Source of the DNA: an uncultured Clostridia bacterium
GTDB taxonomy: Bacteria; Bacillota; Clostridia; Oscillospirales; Acutalibacteraceae
Reading direction: 5' to 3'
Assembly (NCBI GenBank): GCA_947584595.1
Contig: CANPWP010000002.1
Location: forward strand, 62,001 to 126,000
Length of the DNA stretch: 64,000 nucleotides
Notes under the pieces: model-generated
Told to the model about the DNA's origin: nothing
The model's input: only the letters and a program-made list of their open reading frames with translations
The model's database searches: none
Position numbers and translations under genes: made by a program
In this document: in pieces, positions 24,428 to 34,015 of the stretch
Numbering within the stretch: position 1 is the stretch's first letter
How the letters are laid out: each line of letters begins with the position of its first letter

Positions 24428-24664
24428 ATGTTTGCAAAGGAAATTGTTGTTTCTTCTCCTGAAGAAGCTAAGAAATTTGTTGATATAGCTAATAAATATC
24501 ATGATTTTACAATTAGTTTAAAAAACGGTGATTATCTTATTGACGGTCACTCAATTATGGGGCTTTTATCACTTGATGTAACACAGAAAACAGAACTGAT
24601 TATTGAAACCGATCCCCCGGAAGAATTTATTAAAGAAGTAACGCCCTTTATTGTAGAAAAATAA
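24428..24664 (+). CDS. HPr-like protein without the phospho-histidine (Crh-like)
   Basis: A 78-residue open-faced sandwich like PTS HPr. The C-terminal half has GHSIMGLLSLDV, matching the HPr regulatory serine region (Ser46 in KSIMG). The active-site GxHARPA loop is absent: the region reads SSPEEAKKFVDIANKYHDF. It therefore cannot carry out normal PTS phosphotransfer through His15, like Bacillus Crh, and may act only as a regulatory or carbon-signalling protein. AAGGAG is 9 bases before the ATG at 24428; TTG at 24425 is a possible alternative. Stand-alone gene followed by a strong terminator. Confidence 0.75.
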   Translation: MFAKEIVVSSPEEAKKFVDIANKYHDFTISLKNGDYLIDGHSIMGLLSLDVTQKTELIIETDPPEEFIKEVTPFIVEK

Positions 24665-24697
24665 TTAAATTTAAAACTACATAAATATATAAATTTA

Positions 24698-24727
24698 CCC
24701 CCTAACCTTGTTAGGGGGATATTTTTT
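24698..24727 (+). terminator. Terminator after the HPr-like gene
   Basis: Eight-base stem CCCCCTAA/TTAGGGGG with a 5-base loop, followed by ATATTTTTTT. Confidence 0.9.
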
Positions 24728-24761
24728 TGTGATTCATAGGAATTTAATTTACGAATTAGTA

Positions 24762-25091
24762 TTATGTATTTTTATCTACTTGATGAAATTTCTTTAAATT
24801 TCCTGTTTTTTCGCTTCTTTTTTCAAGTTCTGCGTAAATTTCATCAATTTTTATTCCCTGTTCAACCATCATAACCGTTAAATGATATAGTAAGTCGGAA
24901 ATTTCAAGAACAGTCTCTTTATTATCGCCGTTCTTTGCGGCAATAATTGTTTCACTGCACTCTTCTCCTACTTTTTTTAAGATTTTATCTAATCCCTGTT
25001 CAAACAGATAGCAGGTATATGAGCCTTCCTGCGGGTTATTCTTTCTGTTGATTACTGTCTGATAAAGAGCATTTAAAACACTGTCTGTCAT
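24762..25091 (-). CDS. hisE: Phosphoribosyl-ATP pyrophosphatase HisE
   Basis: Second step of histidine synthesis, PR-ATP to PR-AMP. MazG-like all-alpha fold: [38 protein letters not shown] and [13 protein letters not shown] carry the acidic metal ligands. 109 residues, a separate protein rather than fused to HisI as in enterics. It is the last gene of the his run, 16 bases after hisI. Confidence 0.95.
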   Translation of the reverse strand: MTDSVLNALYQTVINRKNNPQEGSYTCYLFEQGLDKILKKVGEECSETIIAAKNGDNKETVLEISDLLYHLTVMMVEQGIKIDEIYAELEKRSEKTGNLKKFHQVDKNT

Positions 25092-25107
25092 AATTTTACA
25101 TTCCTTT

Positions 25108-25422
25108 TTAGTATATTTTTGTGAAAAAGCAGGAGTGATTGCCTGTATGGCAGGCAGCCCCTGTCTGCTCTACCTTTACTAAAAGCGTATCGTCATCGCA
25201 ATCCGAATGGATTTCAAGTACCTTTTGCAGATGACCTGATGTAGCACCCTTATTCCACAACTCCTGTCTGCTTCTTGAATAAAACCATGTATAGCCTGTT
25301 TCAAATGTTTTAGCAAGAGATTCTTTATTCATATATGCAAGCATCAGGACTTCTCCTGTGGAAGCCTCTTGAACTATCGCAGGAATCAGCTCTGCCCTTT
25401 TAAAATATTTATCCAAATTCAT
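25108..25422 (-). CDS. hisI: Phosphoribosyl-AMP cyclohydrolase HisI
   Basis: Third step of histidine synthesis. [38 protein letters not shown], then [10 protein letters not shown] and [13 protein letters not shown] provide the zinc-binding cysteines and the acidic Mg2+ ligands. 104 residues. ATG is 6 bases after hisA ends; the gene is tightly coupled to hisA and hisE. Confidence 0.96.
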   Translation of the reverse strand: MNLDKYFKRAELIPAIVQEASTGEVLMLAYMNKESLAKTFETGYTWFYSRSRQELWNKGATSGHLQKVLEIHSDCDDDTLLVKVEQTGAACHTGNHSCFFTKIY

Positions 25423-25428
25423 ACTTTA

Positions 25429-26154
25429 TTACTCCGTTACTTTTTGTGCAACCTGTATTGCCATTTTTAAATCAAGATTTCCTGTATATATAGCTTTTCC
25501 GCAAATTGCGCCGTAAACATTAAGCTCTGAAAGATTAATAATATCTTTTAGAACAGATACGCCGCCGCTTGCCACAATATTGCAGGAAACGCTGTGCACA
25601 AGCTCATCAAGCTGTTGTAAATTAGGTCCTGCAAGAGTTCCGTCCTGCTCAATATCGGTAAATACAATTGTCTTTACGCCTATCTGTTCCATTTCTTTTG
25701 CAAGGTCAATATAGTTGATTTCCGATTTATCAAGCCAGCCTTCGGCACAAACCATTTCTTTTTTTGCATCTATTCCAACAATGATCCGATCGCCGTAACT
25801 TTTAACGGCATCAATTACAAACTGAGGATTTTTAACAGCAGCCGAACCTAAAATCACACGCTTTATACCGTTTTTCAGGTAATATTCAATTGCTTTAATA
25901 TCCCTGATCCCTCCGCCTACTTCAACATTAAGGCCGCTGTTCTTGGCAACGTCTATAATTAAATCACTGTTAATAAGTTTTGCATCTTTTGCTCCGTCAA
26001 GATCAACCATATGTATCCATTGCGCACCGCACTCTTTAAAATAGTTTGCAGTCTCATAGGGACTTTCTGCTACTTTCTCGGCAGTTGCATAGTCGCCTTT
26101 AAACAGTCTTACGCAGTTTCCGTCTTTTATATCTATTGCAGGTATTACAAACAT
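25429..26154 (-). CDS. hisA: ProFAR isomerase HisA
   Basis: Fourth step of histidine synthesis: Amadori rearrangement by a beta-alpha barrel. The first catalytic Asp is in IPAIDIKDGNCVRL and the second in VFTDIEQDGTLAGPN; VEVGGGIRD and VASGGVS are phosphate-binding loops. 241 residues. The partner hisF and hisH are not next to it, which is unusual. A promoter lies in the 159-base gap before it, so it can be transcribed independently of hisZG. Confidence 0.96.
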   Translation of the reverse strand: MFVIPAIDIKDGNCVRLFKGDYATAEKVAESPYETANYFKECGAQWIHMVDLDGAKDAKLINSDLIIDVAKNSGLNVEVGGGIRDIKAIEYYLKNGIKRVILGSAAVKNPQFVIDAVKSYGDRIIVGIDAKKEMVCAEGWLDKSEINYIDLAKEMEQIGVKTIVFTDIEQDGTLAGPNLQQLDELVHSVSCNIVASGGVSVLKDIINLSELNVYGAICGKAIYTGNLDLKMAIQVAQKVTE

Positions 26155-26234
26155 TATAATTACTCCTTATTAAAAACAAGTTTAATACAGATGAATCTGC
26201 TCTAAACATCTAAAACACATATCCAATATTAAAC

Positions 26235-26263
26235 ATTATACTGCTTTTTATTATTTGATACAA
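26235..26263 (-). promoter_or_regulatory. Promoter of hisA-hisI-hisE
   Basis: Minus strand: TTGTAT (26263-26258), 17-base spacer, perfect TATAAT (26240-26235), about 80 bases before hisA. Confidence 0.6.
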
Positions 26264-26313
26264 TATTTTTTTGGCGTTTTATAAAAGAGATTTAAAAAAT
26301 ATTAAAAAATATA

Positions 26314-26949
26314 TTAATTTTTAGAAATTTCTTCCTGCATTTTCTTTTGAAGCTGTTCAATTTCCTGTTTTCTGAGTTTTAGGCTTGCAATATTTGCAAT
26401 AAGCCTTGCCGATATATCTGTTACCCATTCTATTACTTCAAGATTATTTGCCTTTAACGTTGAACCTGTTTCTACAATATCAACAATACCGTCGGCAAGA
26501 CCTACCAACGGTGCAAGCTCCACAGAACCTTCAATTTTAATAACCCTTACGTCCATTCCCTTTTCTTCAAAAAAGGCTCTTGTAACATTCGGATACTTTG
26601 TTGCTATTGTTTTTTCTTTATATCCGCTGTAAAAATCGTAACCCTTTTTACAGGCAAGAGCAAACTTGCATTTTCCAAACCCTAAATCAAGAAGCTCATA
26701 AAAAGAGGTTCCGTTTTCAAGAATTGTATCTTTTCCTACAACTCCCAAGTCACAAACTCCGTTTTCAACATATGTAATAACATCGGCAGCTTTTGCAAGT
26801 ACCACTTCTATTTCCCCGTTACCTACAGGAAGAATCAGTTTTCTGCCTTTATTATGAACCTGCTCACAGTTGTAACCTATTTTTTCAAACAATTCTACCG
26901 TATCTTTTTCAAGTCTTCCCTTTGTTAATGCTATTCTAAGTGGTTTCAT
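26314..26949 (-). CDS. hisG: ATP phosphoribosyltransferase catalytic subunit HisG (short form)
   Basis: First, committed step of histidine synthesis. LRIALTKGRLEKDTVELF, the ENGVCDLGVVGKD stretch and VGLADGIVDIVETGSTLKAN are typical. At 211 residues it is the short form, lacking the C-terminal histidine-binding domain, and needs HisZ for activity and feedback control. hisZ is directly upstream (17 bases), in agreement. Confidence 0.96.
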   Translation of the reverse strand: MKPLRIALTKGRLEKDTVELFEKIGYNCEQVHNKGRKLILPVGNGEIEVVLAKAADVITYVENGVCDLGVVGKDTILENGTSFYELLDLGFGKCKFALACKKGYDFYSGYKEKTIATKYPNVTRAFFEEKGMDVRVIKIEGSVELAPLVGLADGIVDIVETGSTLKANNLEVIEWVTDISARLIANIASLKLRKQEIEQLQKKMQEEISKN

Positions 26950-26966
26950 TTTTTAAACTCCGTAAG

Positions 26967-28133
26967 TTAAATTATTTCAATATTTTTAATGCCTCGTTTT
27001 TCGGCGTAATCTTTTGCTTCTTCAATAGTTTCCAAAACACAAAACTGTGCTTTTTTCCCTTGTTCTCTTAAATCGGCTGTGAATTTTATCGCTTCCATTT
27101 CATTTCCGTTATTTGCAAAAACAAGCACGTCGGGTGTTTCATCATAATCCACCTTTTTATCATTAAGATAAATTTTTGCCAAAGCATTTACATTTATTGC
27201 AAATCCGGCTGCTCCCATTGGCGCATTAAATTTATCAAGCAGTGAATCATATCTTCCTCCTGATATTACAGCGTCTCCAAACCCCTCTACATAACCTGAG
27301 AATACGATTCCGTTATAATAATCGTTTCTTTGAACAAGACCTAAGTCGATTGTAAGTTTATGTTTGAGATTTAATTTTGAAAGCTCATGATAAATGTCCT
27401 TTAAATATTCGAGCGCATTGATAGCTTTGGTGTCCTTAAATAAATCCGCCGCCTTATCAAATACTTCTTCTCCTCCGAACAATGCAGGAAGCTTTCTTAT
27501 GGCATTTACGGCAGGGGTTTCTTCTAATTTATCAAGCTGGTTATTAAGCGCCGAATAGTTTTTGCTTTCAATTGAAAGGCGAAGCTTTTCTTTTTCATCA
27601 TCACTTATATCAAGTTGATTAGAGAGGGAGTTAAAGAAATCCGAATGTCCTAATTCAATTCTGAAATCATCTGTTGTACTTTCCAAGCTTTGAACGGCAG
27701 TTGTTAAAACCTCAAGGTCTGCTCTCTTTCCTGTAGCTCCTAAAAGTTCAATTCCCATTTGCATTATTTCATTACTTCTGCCGCTCAATGACTTATTATT
27801 AACAAATATAGACTGGTTATAGTAAAGTCTTGCAGGCAAAATTTTGTTTTTTAATCTTGTTGCGACAAGTCTTGCGATAGGCAGAGTGGAATCGGGACGA
27901 TATACTAAAAGTCTGCCTTTATTATCTACTGACTTAAACATAGTTTCCTGGTCAAGTCCGCAGGACTCCATTGTAAACAAATCATAAAATTCAATTCCTG
28001 GAGTCATAACCTGTTTAAATTCGTGCATCTTAAATATTTTTTCTACACTTGCACAAATTTGCTTACAGGCGGCACATTCTTTAAATAAATAATCTTTTGC
28101 TCCCTCAGGAGTAATTTTTATATTTTTTCTCAT
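26967..28133 (-). CDS. hisZ: ATP phosphoribosyltransferase regulatory subunit HisZ
   Basis: Histidyl-tRNA synthetase paralogue that forms an octamer with HisG and gives histidine feedback. Class II motif 2-like LLVYRPDSTLPIARL, ARLYYNQSIFVNN, and motif 3-like GDAVISGGRYDSL are present. The C-terminal anticodon-binding domain is reduced to about 60 residues (388 in total), as in HisZ and unlike true HisS. First gene of the operon; behind a strong promoter with palindromic boxes. Confidence 0.93.
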   Translation of the reverse strand: MRKNIKITPEGAKDYLFKECAACKQICASVEKIFKMHEFKQVMTPGIEFYDLFTMESCGLDQETMFKSVDNKGRLLVYRPDSTLPIARLVATRLKNKILPARLYYNQSIFVNNKSLSGRSNEIMQMGIELLGATGKRADLEVLTTAVQSLESTTDDFRIELGHSDFFNSLSNQLDISDDEKEKLRLSIESKNYSALNNQLDKLEETPAVNAIRKLPALFGGEEVFDKAADLFKDTKAINALEYLKDIYHELSKLNLKHKLTIDLGLVQRNDYYNGIVFSGYVEGFGDAVISGGRYDSLLDKFNAPMGAAGFAINVNALAKIYLNDKKVDYDETPDVLVFANNGNEMEAIKFTADLREQGKKAQFCVLETIEEAKDYAEKRGIKNIEII

Positions 28134-28163
28134 AGTTGCTCCTTGTTTTGTTTATACAGCACT

Positions 28164-28191
28164 TTAGCGTGCTAATATATTAACACGCTAA
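28164..28191. promoter_or_regulatory. Tandem palindromic operator boxes at the hisZ promoter
   Basis: TTAGCGTGCTAA (28164-28175) and TTAACACGCTAA (28180-28191), separated by TATA; together they form a 28-bp near-perfect palindrome. They cover the -10 and part of the spacer of the hisZ promoter, so a bound repressor would block polymerase. A TrpR/YerC-type histidine repressor is a reasonable guess; the regulator is not in the window. Confidence 0.6.
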
Positions 28192-28205
28192 ACAGATATT
28201 GTCAA
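28177..28205 (-). promoter_or_regulatory. Promoter of hisZ-hisG
   Basis: Minus strand: perfect TTGACA (28205-28200), 17-base spacer, TAATAT (28182-28177), 43 bases before the hisZ ATG. No T-box or histidine leader peptide is present in the short leader. Confidence 0.75.
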
Positions 28206-28218
28206 TATTAAATTTGAT

Positions 28219-29613
28219 TTAGTTATCAGTGTCATTATCATCAGAATTTTCTTCTGAGAAAACATTTTTAATTACTTCTTTTATCTCATCAGTTTCGTTT
28301 ATTTCCGATTCCTTACCGGTATTATTTTTTTTCTTATCCAATTCTTTTTGTAAAAATTTAGAAAGATTTTTATGACTGCCGTTTTCTTTCTTCTTTCGCA
28401 GCCGTTTTTGCTCCTCTGCAATTTCAGTATATTTTAATACTTCAAAATCAAGAGCCTGTTGTGCAATTGAGCCTTTTTCTTCAATTTTATTTCTGACACG
28501 CTTTCCGAGAAGTGTATAAATTGCGGCAAACACCGGAGTTCCTAAAATAAGTCCCGGGAAACCGAAGATCGCTCCTGCAACAATAACGCTGAACAATGTC
28601 CAGAATCCAATCAAGCCTACTTTATCTCCTACAATCTTCGGACCAATAAGGTTGCCGTCTATTTGCTGGAGAACAATTATCATAACTATGAAAATCAAGC
28701 ATTGGAGAGGGTCAATAATCAACAGCAAAAATCCTGCCGGAATTGCACTGATAAACGGTCCGAAGAACGGAATAATATTGCAAACAGCTACAAGAACACT
28801 AATTAAAAGTGCATAATCCAATTGGAGAACCGACATAGCAATAAAGCAAAGTATTCCTATTATAGTAGAGTCTAAAACCTTTCCCACAAGGAAACGACCG
28901 CATTTTGTATCCATTACATCAACTGTTTCGTATACTTTTGGCAGATATTTAATTGGAATAAATGCCACGGCAAGACGTTTGACTTGTCTGCAAAGAAAAT
29001 CCTTGCTTATAAGCATATAAATTGAAATAATTATTCCCATGACAAGGTTGTATATTACAGATGCAGTACTTAATGCGGCGGGGAATATTGCGTTAATTAC
29101 ATTTTGCGCTACCTTGGACAAATCATTGTTTGTAAAATTAACAAAAATATGAGACATAACATCGTTAAACGAAGTTATTCCGCTCAATTGAATGCCAAAA
29201 GTATTTTTTAGCCAGTCAATAAACATATTAACATTAAGCTCAAACTGCTCAAAATAGCCCGGAATGTTTTTTGCAAGTCCTACTATACTGTCTGAAAGCT
29301 CAGGAACAATAAATCCGATTAAAAGGGATATGATTCCTATTACCAGAAGATAGGTACATACAAGGGAAAGAGGATTGATACATTTTTGCCATCTCTTATT
29401 GTCTTTTCCTATTTTAACAAAAACCTTTTCCTTTAATGCTTTATATGGAATATTAAGAATATATGCAATTATAAAACCGTAAATGATTGGTGTTAAAGCA
29501 GACGCTAAATTGCAGATAATTCCCCATACTGCTCCAAAGTTGTCCTTTATGAACAATAGGCCTACTGCTACTGCTATACATATTATTGGTCCTTTCAGCT
29601 TAAATTTTCTCAC
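28219..29613 (-). CDS. AI-2E family transporter
   Basis: Polytopic membrane protein of the PF01594 family, whose members move various small solutes or ions; the name does not prove autoinducer export. About eight helices: two hairpins at 8-55 and 75-110, an amphipathic loop, then GIIISIYMLISKDFLCRQV, GKVLDSTIIGILCFI, VAVCNIIPFFGPFISAIPAG, LQQIDGNLIGPKIVGDKVG and FGFPGLILGTPVFAAIYT. The last 80 residues are a charged, Lys/Glu-rich cytoplasmic tail. GTG at 29613 follows GGAGGG. It trails polC by 15 bases and may share its transcript. Confidence 0.88.
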   Translation of the reverse strand: MRKFKLKGPIICIAVAVGLLFIKDNFGAVWGIICNLASALTPIIYGFIIAYILNIPYKALKEKVFVKIGKDNKRWQKCINPLSLVCTYLLVIGIISLLIGFIVPELSDSIVGLAKNIPGYFEQFELNVNMFIDWLKNTFGIQLSGITSFNDVMSHIFVNFTNNDLSKVAQNVINAIFPAALSTASVIYNLVMGIIISIYMLISKDFLCRQVKRLAVAFIPIKYLPKVYETVDVMDTKCGRFLVGKVLDSTIIGILCFIAMSVLQLDYALLISVLVAVCNIIPFFGPFISAIPAGFLLLIIDPLQCLIFIVMIIVLQQIDGNLIGPKIVGDKVGLIGFWTLFSVIVAGAIFGFPGLILGTPVFAAIYTLLGKRVRNKIEEKGSIAQQALDFEVLKYTEIAEEQKRLRKKKENGSHKNLSKFLQKELDKKKNNTGKESEINETDEIKEVIKNVFSEENSDDNDTDN

Positions 29614-29628
29614 ATTTTACCCTCCAAT

Positions 29629-32600
29629 TTAAAATAATGACATTTGAGAGGTTTCAGACAAACCCTTAAGAGCACCGATTTCTCTTAATGTTTCTATTAC
29701 TGCTTTTGTAACTTTTGTTTTTTGCTGTAAATCTTCTACAGACATATATGATTCATATTTTTTTCCTGCATCCGCAAGACTTTCTGCGGCGGATTCGCCA
29801 AGTCCTGACAACGATGAAAACGGAAGCCTGATTTTTTTATCTTCAACCTTAAACATTTTAGCTTCCGACTTATGAAGATCAATCGGAAGAACCTCTATTT
29901 TCCTTGCAAGCATTTCGTTTACTATTTGAAGCGTTGAATACTCTGCATTATCCTTTGCAGTTGCTTCAAAGCCCTTTTGCTTGATTGTATTCATTTTATC
30001 AACTACAGCCGCTTTTCCTTTTAACACGGTTGCTCCGTCAAAATTATCAGCACGAACAGTAAAATATGCGGCATAGTATTCAACAGGTGTATGAACCTTA
30101 TACCATCCCAGGCGCAAAGTTGAAATCATATATGCGGCAGCGTGTGCCTTTGGGAACATATATTTTATTTTCATACAGGAATCTATATACCACTGAGGAA
30201 CGTTATGCTCTTTCATAGCTTTAAAATGCTCGTCTGTGAGCAATTTTGTAGCTTTTCCCTTACGGACAATTTCCATAATTTTAAAGGACATTCCGGGATC
30301 CATTCCCTTATGAATCAGGTAGGTCATAATTGAGTCACGAGTACCGATAACCTCTGAAATCGTACAGGTTCCATCTTTAATTAAGTCTGCAGCGTTGCCG
30401 TTCCAAACATCTGTACCGTGGGAAAGTCCTGAAATTTGCAGTAAATCTGCAAAGGTCTTAGGCTGGGATTCAATAAGCATCTGGCGTACAAAATTTGTTC
30501 CTACCTCTGGAAGTGAAAACGTTCCTGTCAGAGAATCAATATCCTCAGGTTCAACACCTAAAGCCTTTGTTGATGTAAATAATGACATAACCTCAGGGTC
30601 GCTCATTGAAACGTCCATTACCGGTTTTCCTGTAAATTCTTCAAGGTAGTGATAAATTGTAGGAACATCATGACCAAGCTCATCGAGTTTACAAATAGTA
30701 TCATGAATTGAGTGGAAATCGAAGTGAGTCGTTATATTATCTGAATCAACATCATTCGCAGGATGCTGAACAGGACAGAAATCGTAAATCTCCATACCTC
30801 TGGGAACTACAACCATTCCTCCCGGGTGCTGTCCTGTTGTACGCTTAATGCCTGTACAGCCGATTGAAAGACGTTTTTCTTCCGCCTTATGAAGAACTTT
30901 TCCTTTTTCCTGACAATATTTCTTGACAAATCCAAATGCAGTTTTATCGGCTACAGTCGCAATCGTTCCTGCTTTAAACACATTATCGTGTCCGAAAAGT
31001 TCTTCTGTATATCTATGTGAAGATGATTGGTATTCACCGCTGAAATTAAGGTCGATATCAGGAACCTTATCTCCTTTAAAGCCGAGGAATGTTTCAAAGG
31101 GAATTTCGTGACCGTCCCTGTCCATATCATTACCGCATTCCGGACATTTTTTAGGCGGCAAGTCAAAGCCTGAGCCGTAGCTTCCGTCTTCTATAAACTC
31201 ACTGTGCTTGCAGTTTGAACAAATATAGTGAGGGCAAAGAGGATTTACTTCTGAAATACCAGACATTGTTGCTACAAACGACGAGCCTACACTGCCTCGA
31301 GAACCTACTAAATAACCATGAGCCTCACTGTCTGCTACAAGCTTTTGGGCAGTCATATAAAGCACTGAATATCCGTATTTATTTATTGCATTAAGCTCCT
31401 TATCAAGCCTTTCTTTTACTATTGCAGGCAAAGGGTCACCGTATTTTTCTTTTGCTCTTTTCCATGTAATTGAATTAAGCTGTTCCTCTGCTCCGTCAAT
31501 AAACGGCGGAAAGTTTCCCGGGGGAATCGGTCGGATAGATTCTATGGAATCTGCAATTTTGTTTGTATTTTCAACTACAACTTCATATGCCTTATCTTTG
31601 CCTAAGTATTCAAATTCAGAAAGCATTTCGGCAGTTGTACGCAAATAAAGAGGTGCCTGATCTTCTGCATCTTTAAAGCCCTGACCTGCCATAAGAATTT
31701 TTCTGAATTCAGAGTCATGCGGGTCCATAAAATGTACGTCGCAGGTAGCAACAACAGGTTTTTTTAATTCTTTTCCAAGGCGGATAACCTGCCTGTTTAA
31801 ATCTCTCAATTCTTCTATTGATTTACATTTGCCCTCTCTTAACAGAAACATATTATTGCCGTCGGGCTGAATTTCAAGATAATCGTAAAATGAGGCTATA
31901 CGTTTAATTTCCTGCCAGGGCTTTCCCTGAATAATTGCCTGCATAACCTGTCCTGCATAGCAGGCTGAACCTAAAATAAGGCCTTCCCTGTGTTTAATAA
32001 GTTCTGATTTGGGAATACGTGGTTTTTTATAAAAATAATTTAAGTGAGAATAAGAAATCAGCTTGTAAAGATTTTTAAGGCCCGTTTTATTCTTCACGAG
32101 AATTATTTGATGATATGTTGGAAGTTTTTTAAAATCTCCGCCTATAATTTTTGTATTGATTTCATTTGTTTTTGTAATTTTATAATCGTCTTTTAAACGA
32201 CCTATAAAATTAATGAATATATTTGCAAGTATTGTTGCATCATCCGTTGCACGGTGATGATTAAAATTTCCAAGTCTTAAATATTTTGCAACGGTATCAA
32301 GCTTGCAGTTTTTTATATCAGGCAATATTGCCCTGGAAATGGCAACCGTATCTATTGAAGTGTAATTATAAGGTACACCCATATTTTCACAGGCCTTGCG
32401 AATAAACGAAGTATCAAAGGGAGCATTATGAGCAACAAGCACGCTGTCCCCTGCAAAATCAAGAAATGCTTTTACTGCTTCAAACTGGGATGGTGCGTCC
32501 TTTACCATTGCGTCTGTTATTCCGGTAAGTTCTGTTATTCTTGCAGGAATAGGTATTTCAGGATTTGCAAAGGTTGAGAATGTTTCGGTTATAACTCCGT

Positions 32601-33990
32601 TCACAACCTTTACTGCGCCGATTTCGGTTATTTTATCCTTTGATGCAGAAAGTCCTGTTGTTTCAATATCAAAGCAGATAAATGTTCCGTCCAGTTTTTC
32701 CTCTGAATCTCCCGAAACTGATTCCACCAAATCGTCCATAAAATAGGCTTCTGTACCGTATATAACTTTTATTTTTTCTTCGTCTTTATTTATCGCTTCT
32801 GCCGTATTCATTGCCTCAGGATATGCCTGTGCTACGCCGTGGTCTGTAACTGCCACGGCAGGATATCCCCATTTTGCGGCACGTTTTATTAAATCTGACG
32901 CTGATGATACGCCGTCCATTTGAGACATATTTGTATGCATATGAAGCTCTACACGTTTTTTAGGCGCATTATCTACTACATCTACTTTACTTGCCTTACC
33001 TATTGATTTTGCTGTCAATACGATTTCGTTAGCGTAACGGTCATATTCTATATCACCTGAAACTACAACGGTGGCGCCGTTTTTCAGTTCATCAAGAATT
33101 TGGGTGTCTTTAATAAGACCGAATACTTTTACCGTAATTGAGCCTGTATAATCAGTAATATCAAAATTATATATATTTTTATCCCCACGTTTTGTGACCT
33201 TTTTCTCTGATGAAAAAACATCGCCCCATACTACTGCACGTCCGGTATCTAAAGATACCGTGCTGATTGGTTCAATTGTACCTTTGATAACAGGACCGAA
33301 AAACGGTCTGACTGAAGATTTTACTATTTGAGGTTTCAGAAATTCCCCCTGACGTATTTCAATTTGTGTTCGGGAATTTTCCTCTTTCTTTTCTTTAATT
33401 TCTTCTGCGTTTTCTTTTTCCTCCGTAAAGAAATGATTGAGCCTTTCTGTATTTTCACGGTGTATTTTTTCTTCTATATTTTTTTGCGATTCCTGATAGC
33501 TTGCATTATTTAAATCTATTTGAGTTACGCCGTCGTATATTATATTAAATTCTATTCCAAATTCTTCTTTTATTAAATTCACAAGATAAGTATCAAAACA
33601 CTTTTCGTCTAAAATAGCCTTACCCCCATTTTTAAGAGAAATAGTAAGGTTATTTCCGTATACATTAACGTCTGCATCTTTTAAAGTTCCGTTAATGCTG
33701 GGGATTTTTTTCTTTACCTGTAAAACTAAATCCTGAAAATAAGACGGTTCAAAAAGCTCTTTATTATATTTTGGCATAACAATTACTTTTGTTAATGAAA
33801 GATTTGATTTTCTTATACTTTCTTCAAGAGAAAGTAATTCTTTTCCCGAAATTAAAGTATTAAATGATGCAGTAATTGTCATTGTTCGTGCTGATTTATT
33901 TACTGAAATGCCCAGAATTGTACCGTCAGCTACATCTTTATTTAGTTTTAAACTTAAATTTTCCTCAAAGATTTCGCCTATTGTACTCAT
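29629..33990 (-). CDS. polC: DNA polymerase III PolC-type alpha subunit
   Basis: Replicative polymerase of low-GC Gram-positives. 1453 residues. Order: N-terminal domain, OB-fold (about 230-335), PHP domain starting VELHMHTNMSQMDG (about 348), inserted DnaQ-type 3'-5' exonuclease starting CFDIETTGL (about 441) and ending with HHRATDD, and a zinc-binding CSNCKHSEF/CPECGND pair (about 925-950). The catalytic palm carries VPDIDLNFSGEYQ (about 978), followed by fingers and the HhH region (LSGLGESAAESL) at the C-terminus. The exonuclease inside PHP distinguishes PolC from DnaE. Last but one gene of the rpsB-polC run. Confidence 0.98.
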   Translation of the reverse strand: MSTIGEIFEENLSLKLNKDVADGTILGISVNKSARTMTITASFNTLISGKELLSLEESIRKSNLSLTKVIVMPKYNKELFEPSYFQDLVLQVKKKIPSINGTLKDADVNVYGNNLTISLKNGGKAILDEKCFDTYLVNLIKEEFGIEFNIIYDGVTQIDLNNASYQESQKNIEEKIHRENTERLNHFFTEEKENAEEIKEKKEENSRTQIEIRQGEFLKPQIVKSSVRPFFGPVIKGTIEPISTVSLDTGRAVVWGDVFSSEKKVTKRGDKNIYNFDITDYTGSITVKVFGLIKDTQILDELKNGATVVVSGDIEYDRYANEIVLTAKSIGKASKVDVVDNAPKKRVELHMHTNMSQMDGVSSASDLIKRAAKWGYPAVAVTDHGVAQAYPEAMNTAEAINKDEEKIKVIYGTEAYFMDDLVESVSGDSEEKLDGTFICFDIETTGLSASKDKITEIGAVKVVNGVITETFSTFANPEIPIPARITELTGITDAMVKDAPSQFEAVKAFLDFAGDSVLVAHNAPFDTSFIRKACENMGVPYNYTSIDTVAISRAILPDIKNCKLDTVAKYLRLGNFNHHRATDDATILANIFINFIGRLKDDYKITKTNEINTKIIGGDFKKLPTYHQIILVKNKTGLKNLYKLISYSHLNYFYKKPRIPKSELIKHREGLILGSACYAGQVMQAIIQGKPWQEIKRIASFYDYLEIQPDGNNMFLLREGKCKSIEELRDLNRQVIRLGKELKKPVVATCDVHFMDPHDSEFRKILMAGQGFKDAEDQAPLYLRTTAEMLSEFEYLGKDKAYEVVVENTNKIADSIESIRPIPPGNFPPFIDGAEEQLNSITWKRAKEKYGDPLPAIVKERLDKELNAINKYGYSVLYMTAQKLVADSEAHGYLVGSRGSVGSSFVATMSGISEVNPLCPHYICSNCKHSEFIEDGSYGSGFDLPPKKCPECGNDMDRDGHEIPFETFLGFKGDKVPDIDLNFSGEYQSSSHRYTEELFGHDNVFKAGTIATVADKTAFGFVKKYCQEKGKVLHKAEEKRLSIGCTGIKRTTGQHPGGMVVVPRGMEIYDFCPVQHPANDVDSDNITTHFDFHSIHDTICKLDELGHDVPTIYHYLEEFTGKPVMDVSMSDPEVMSLFTSTKALGVEPEDIDSLTGTFSLPEVGTNFVRQMLIESQPKTFADLLQISGLSHGTDVWNGNAADLIKDGTCTISEVIGTRDSIMTYLIHKGMDPGMSFKIMEIVRKGKATKLLTDEHFKAMKEHNVPQWYIDSCMKIKYMFPKAHAAAYMISTLRLGWYKVHTPVEYYAAYFTVRADNFDGATVLKGKAAVVDKMNTIKQKGFEATAKDNAEYSTLQIVNEMLARKIEVLPIDLHKSEAKMFKVEDKKIRLPFSSLSGLGESAAESLADAGKKYESYMSVEDLQQKTKVTKAVIETLREIGALKGLSETSQMSLF

Positions 33991-34015
33991 AACTTTCCTT
34001 TCTAAATTACAGTAA

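Noticed and set aside
28134-28218. T-box leader upstream of hisZ
   Set aside because: The leader is under 40 bases and lacks a T-box sequence, specifier loop or terminator.
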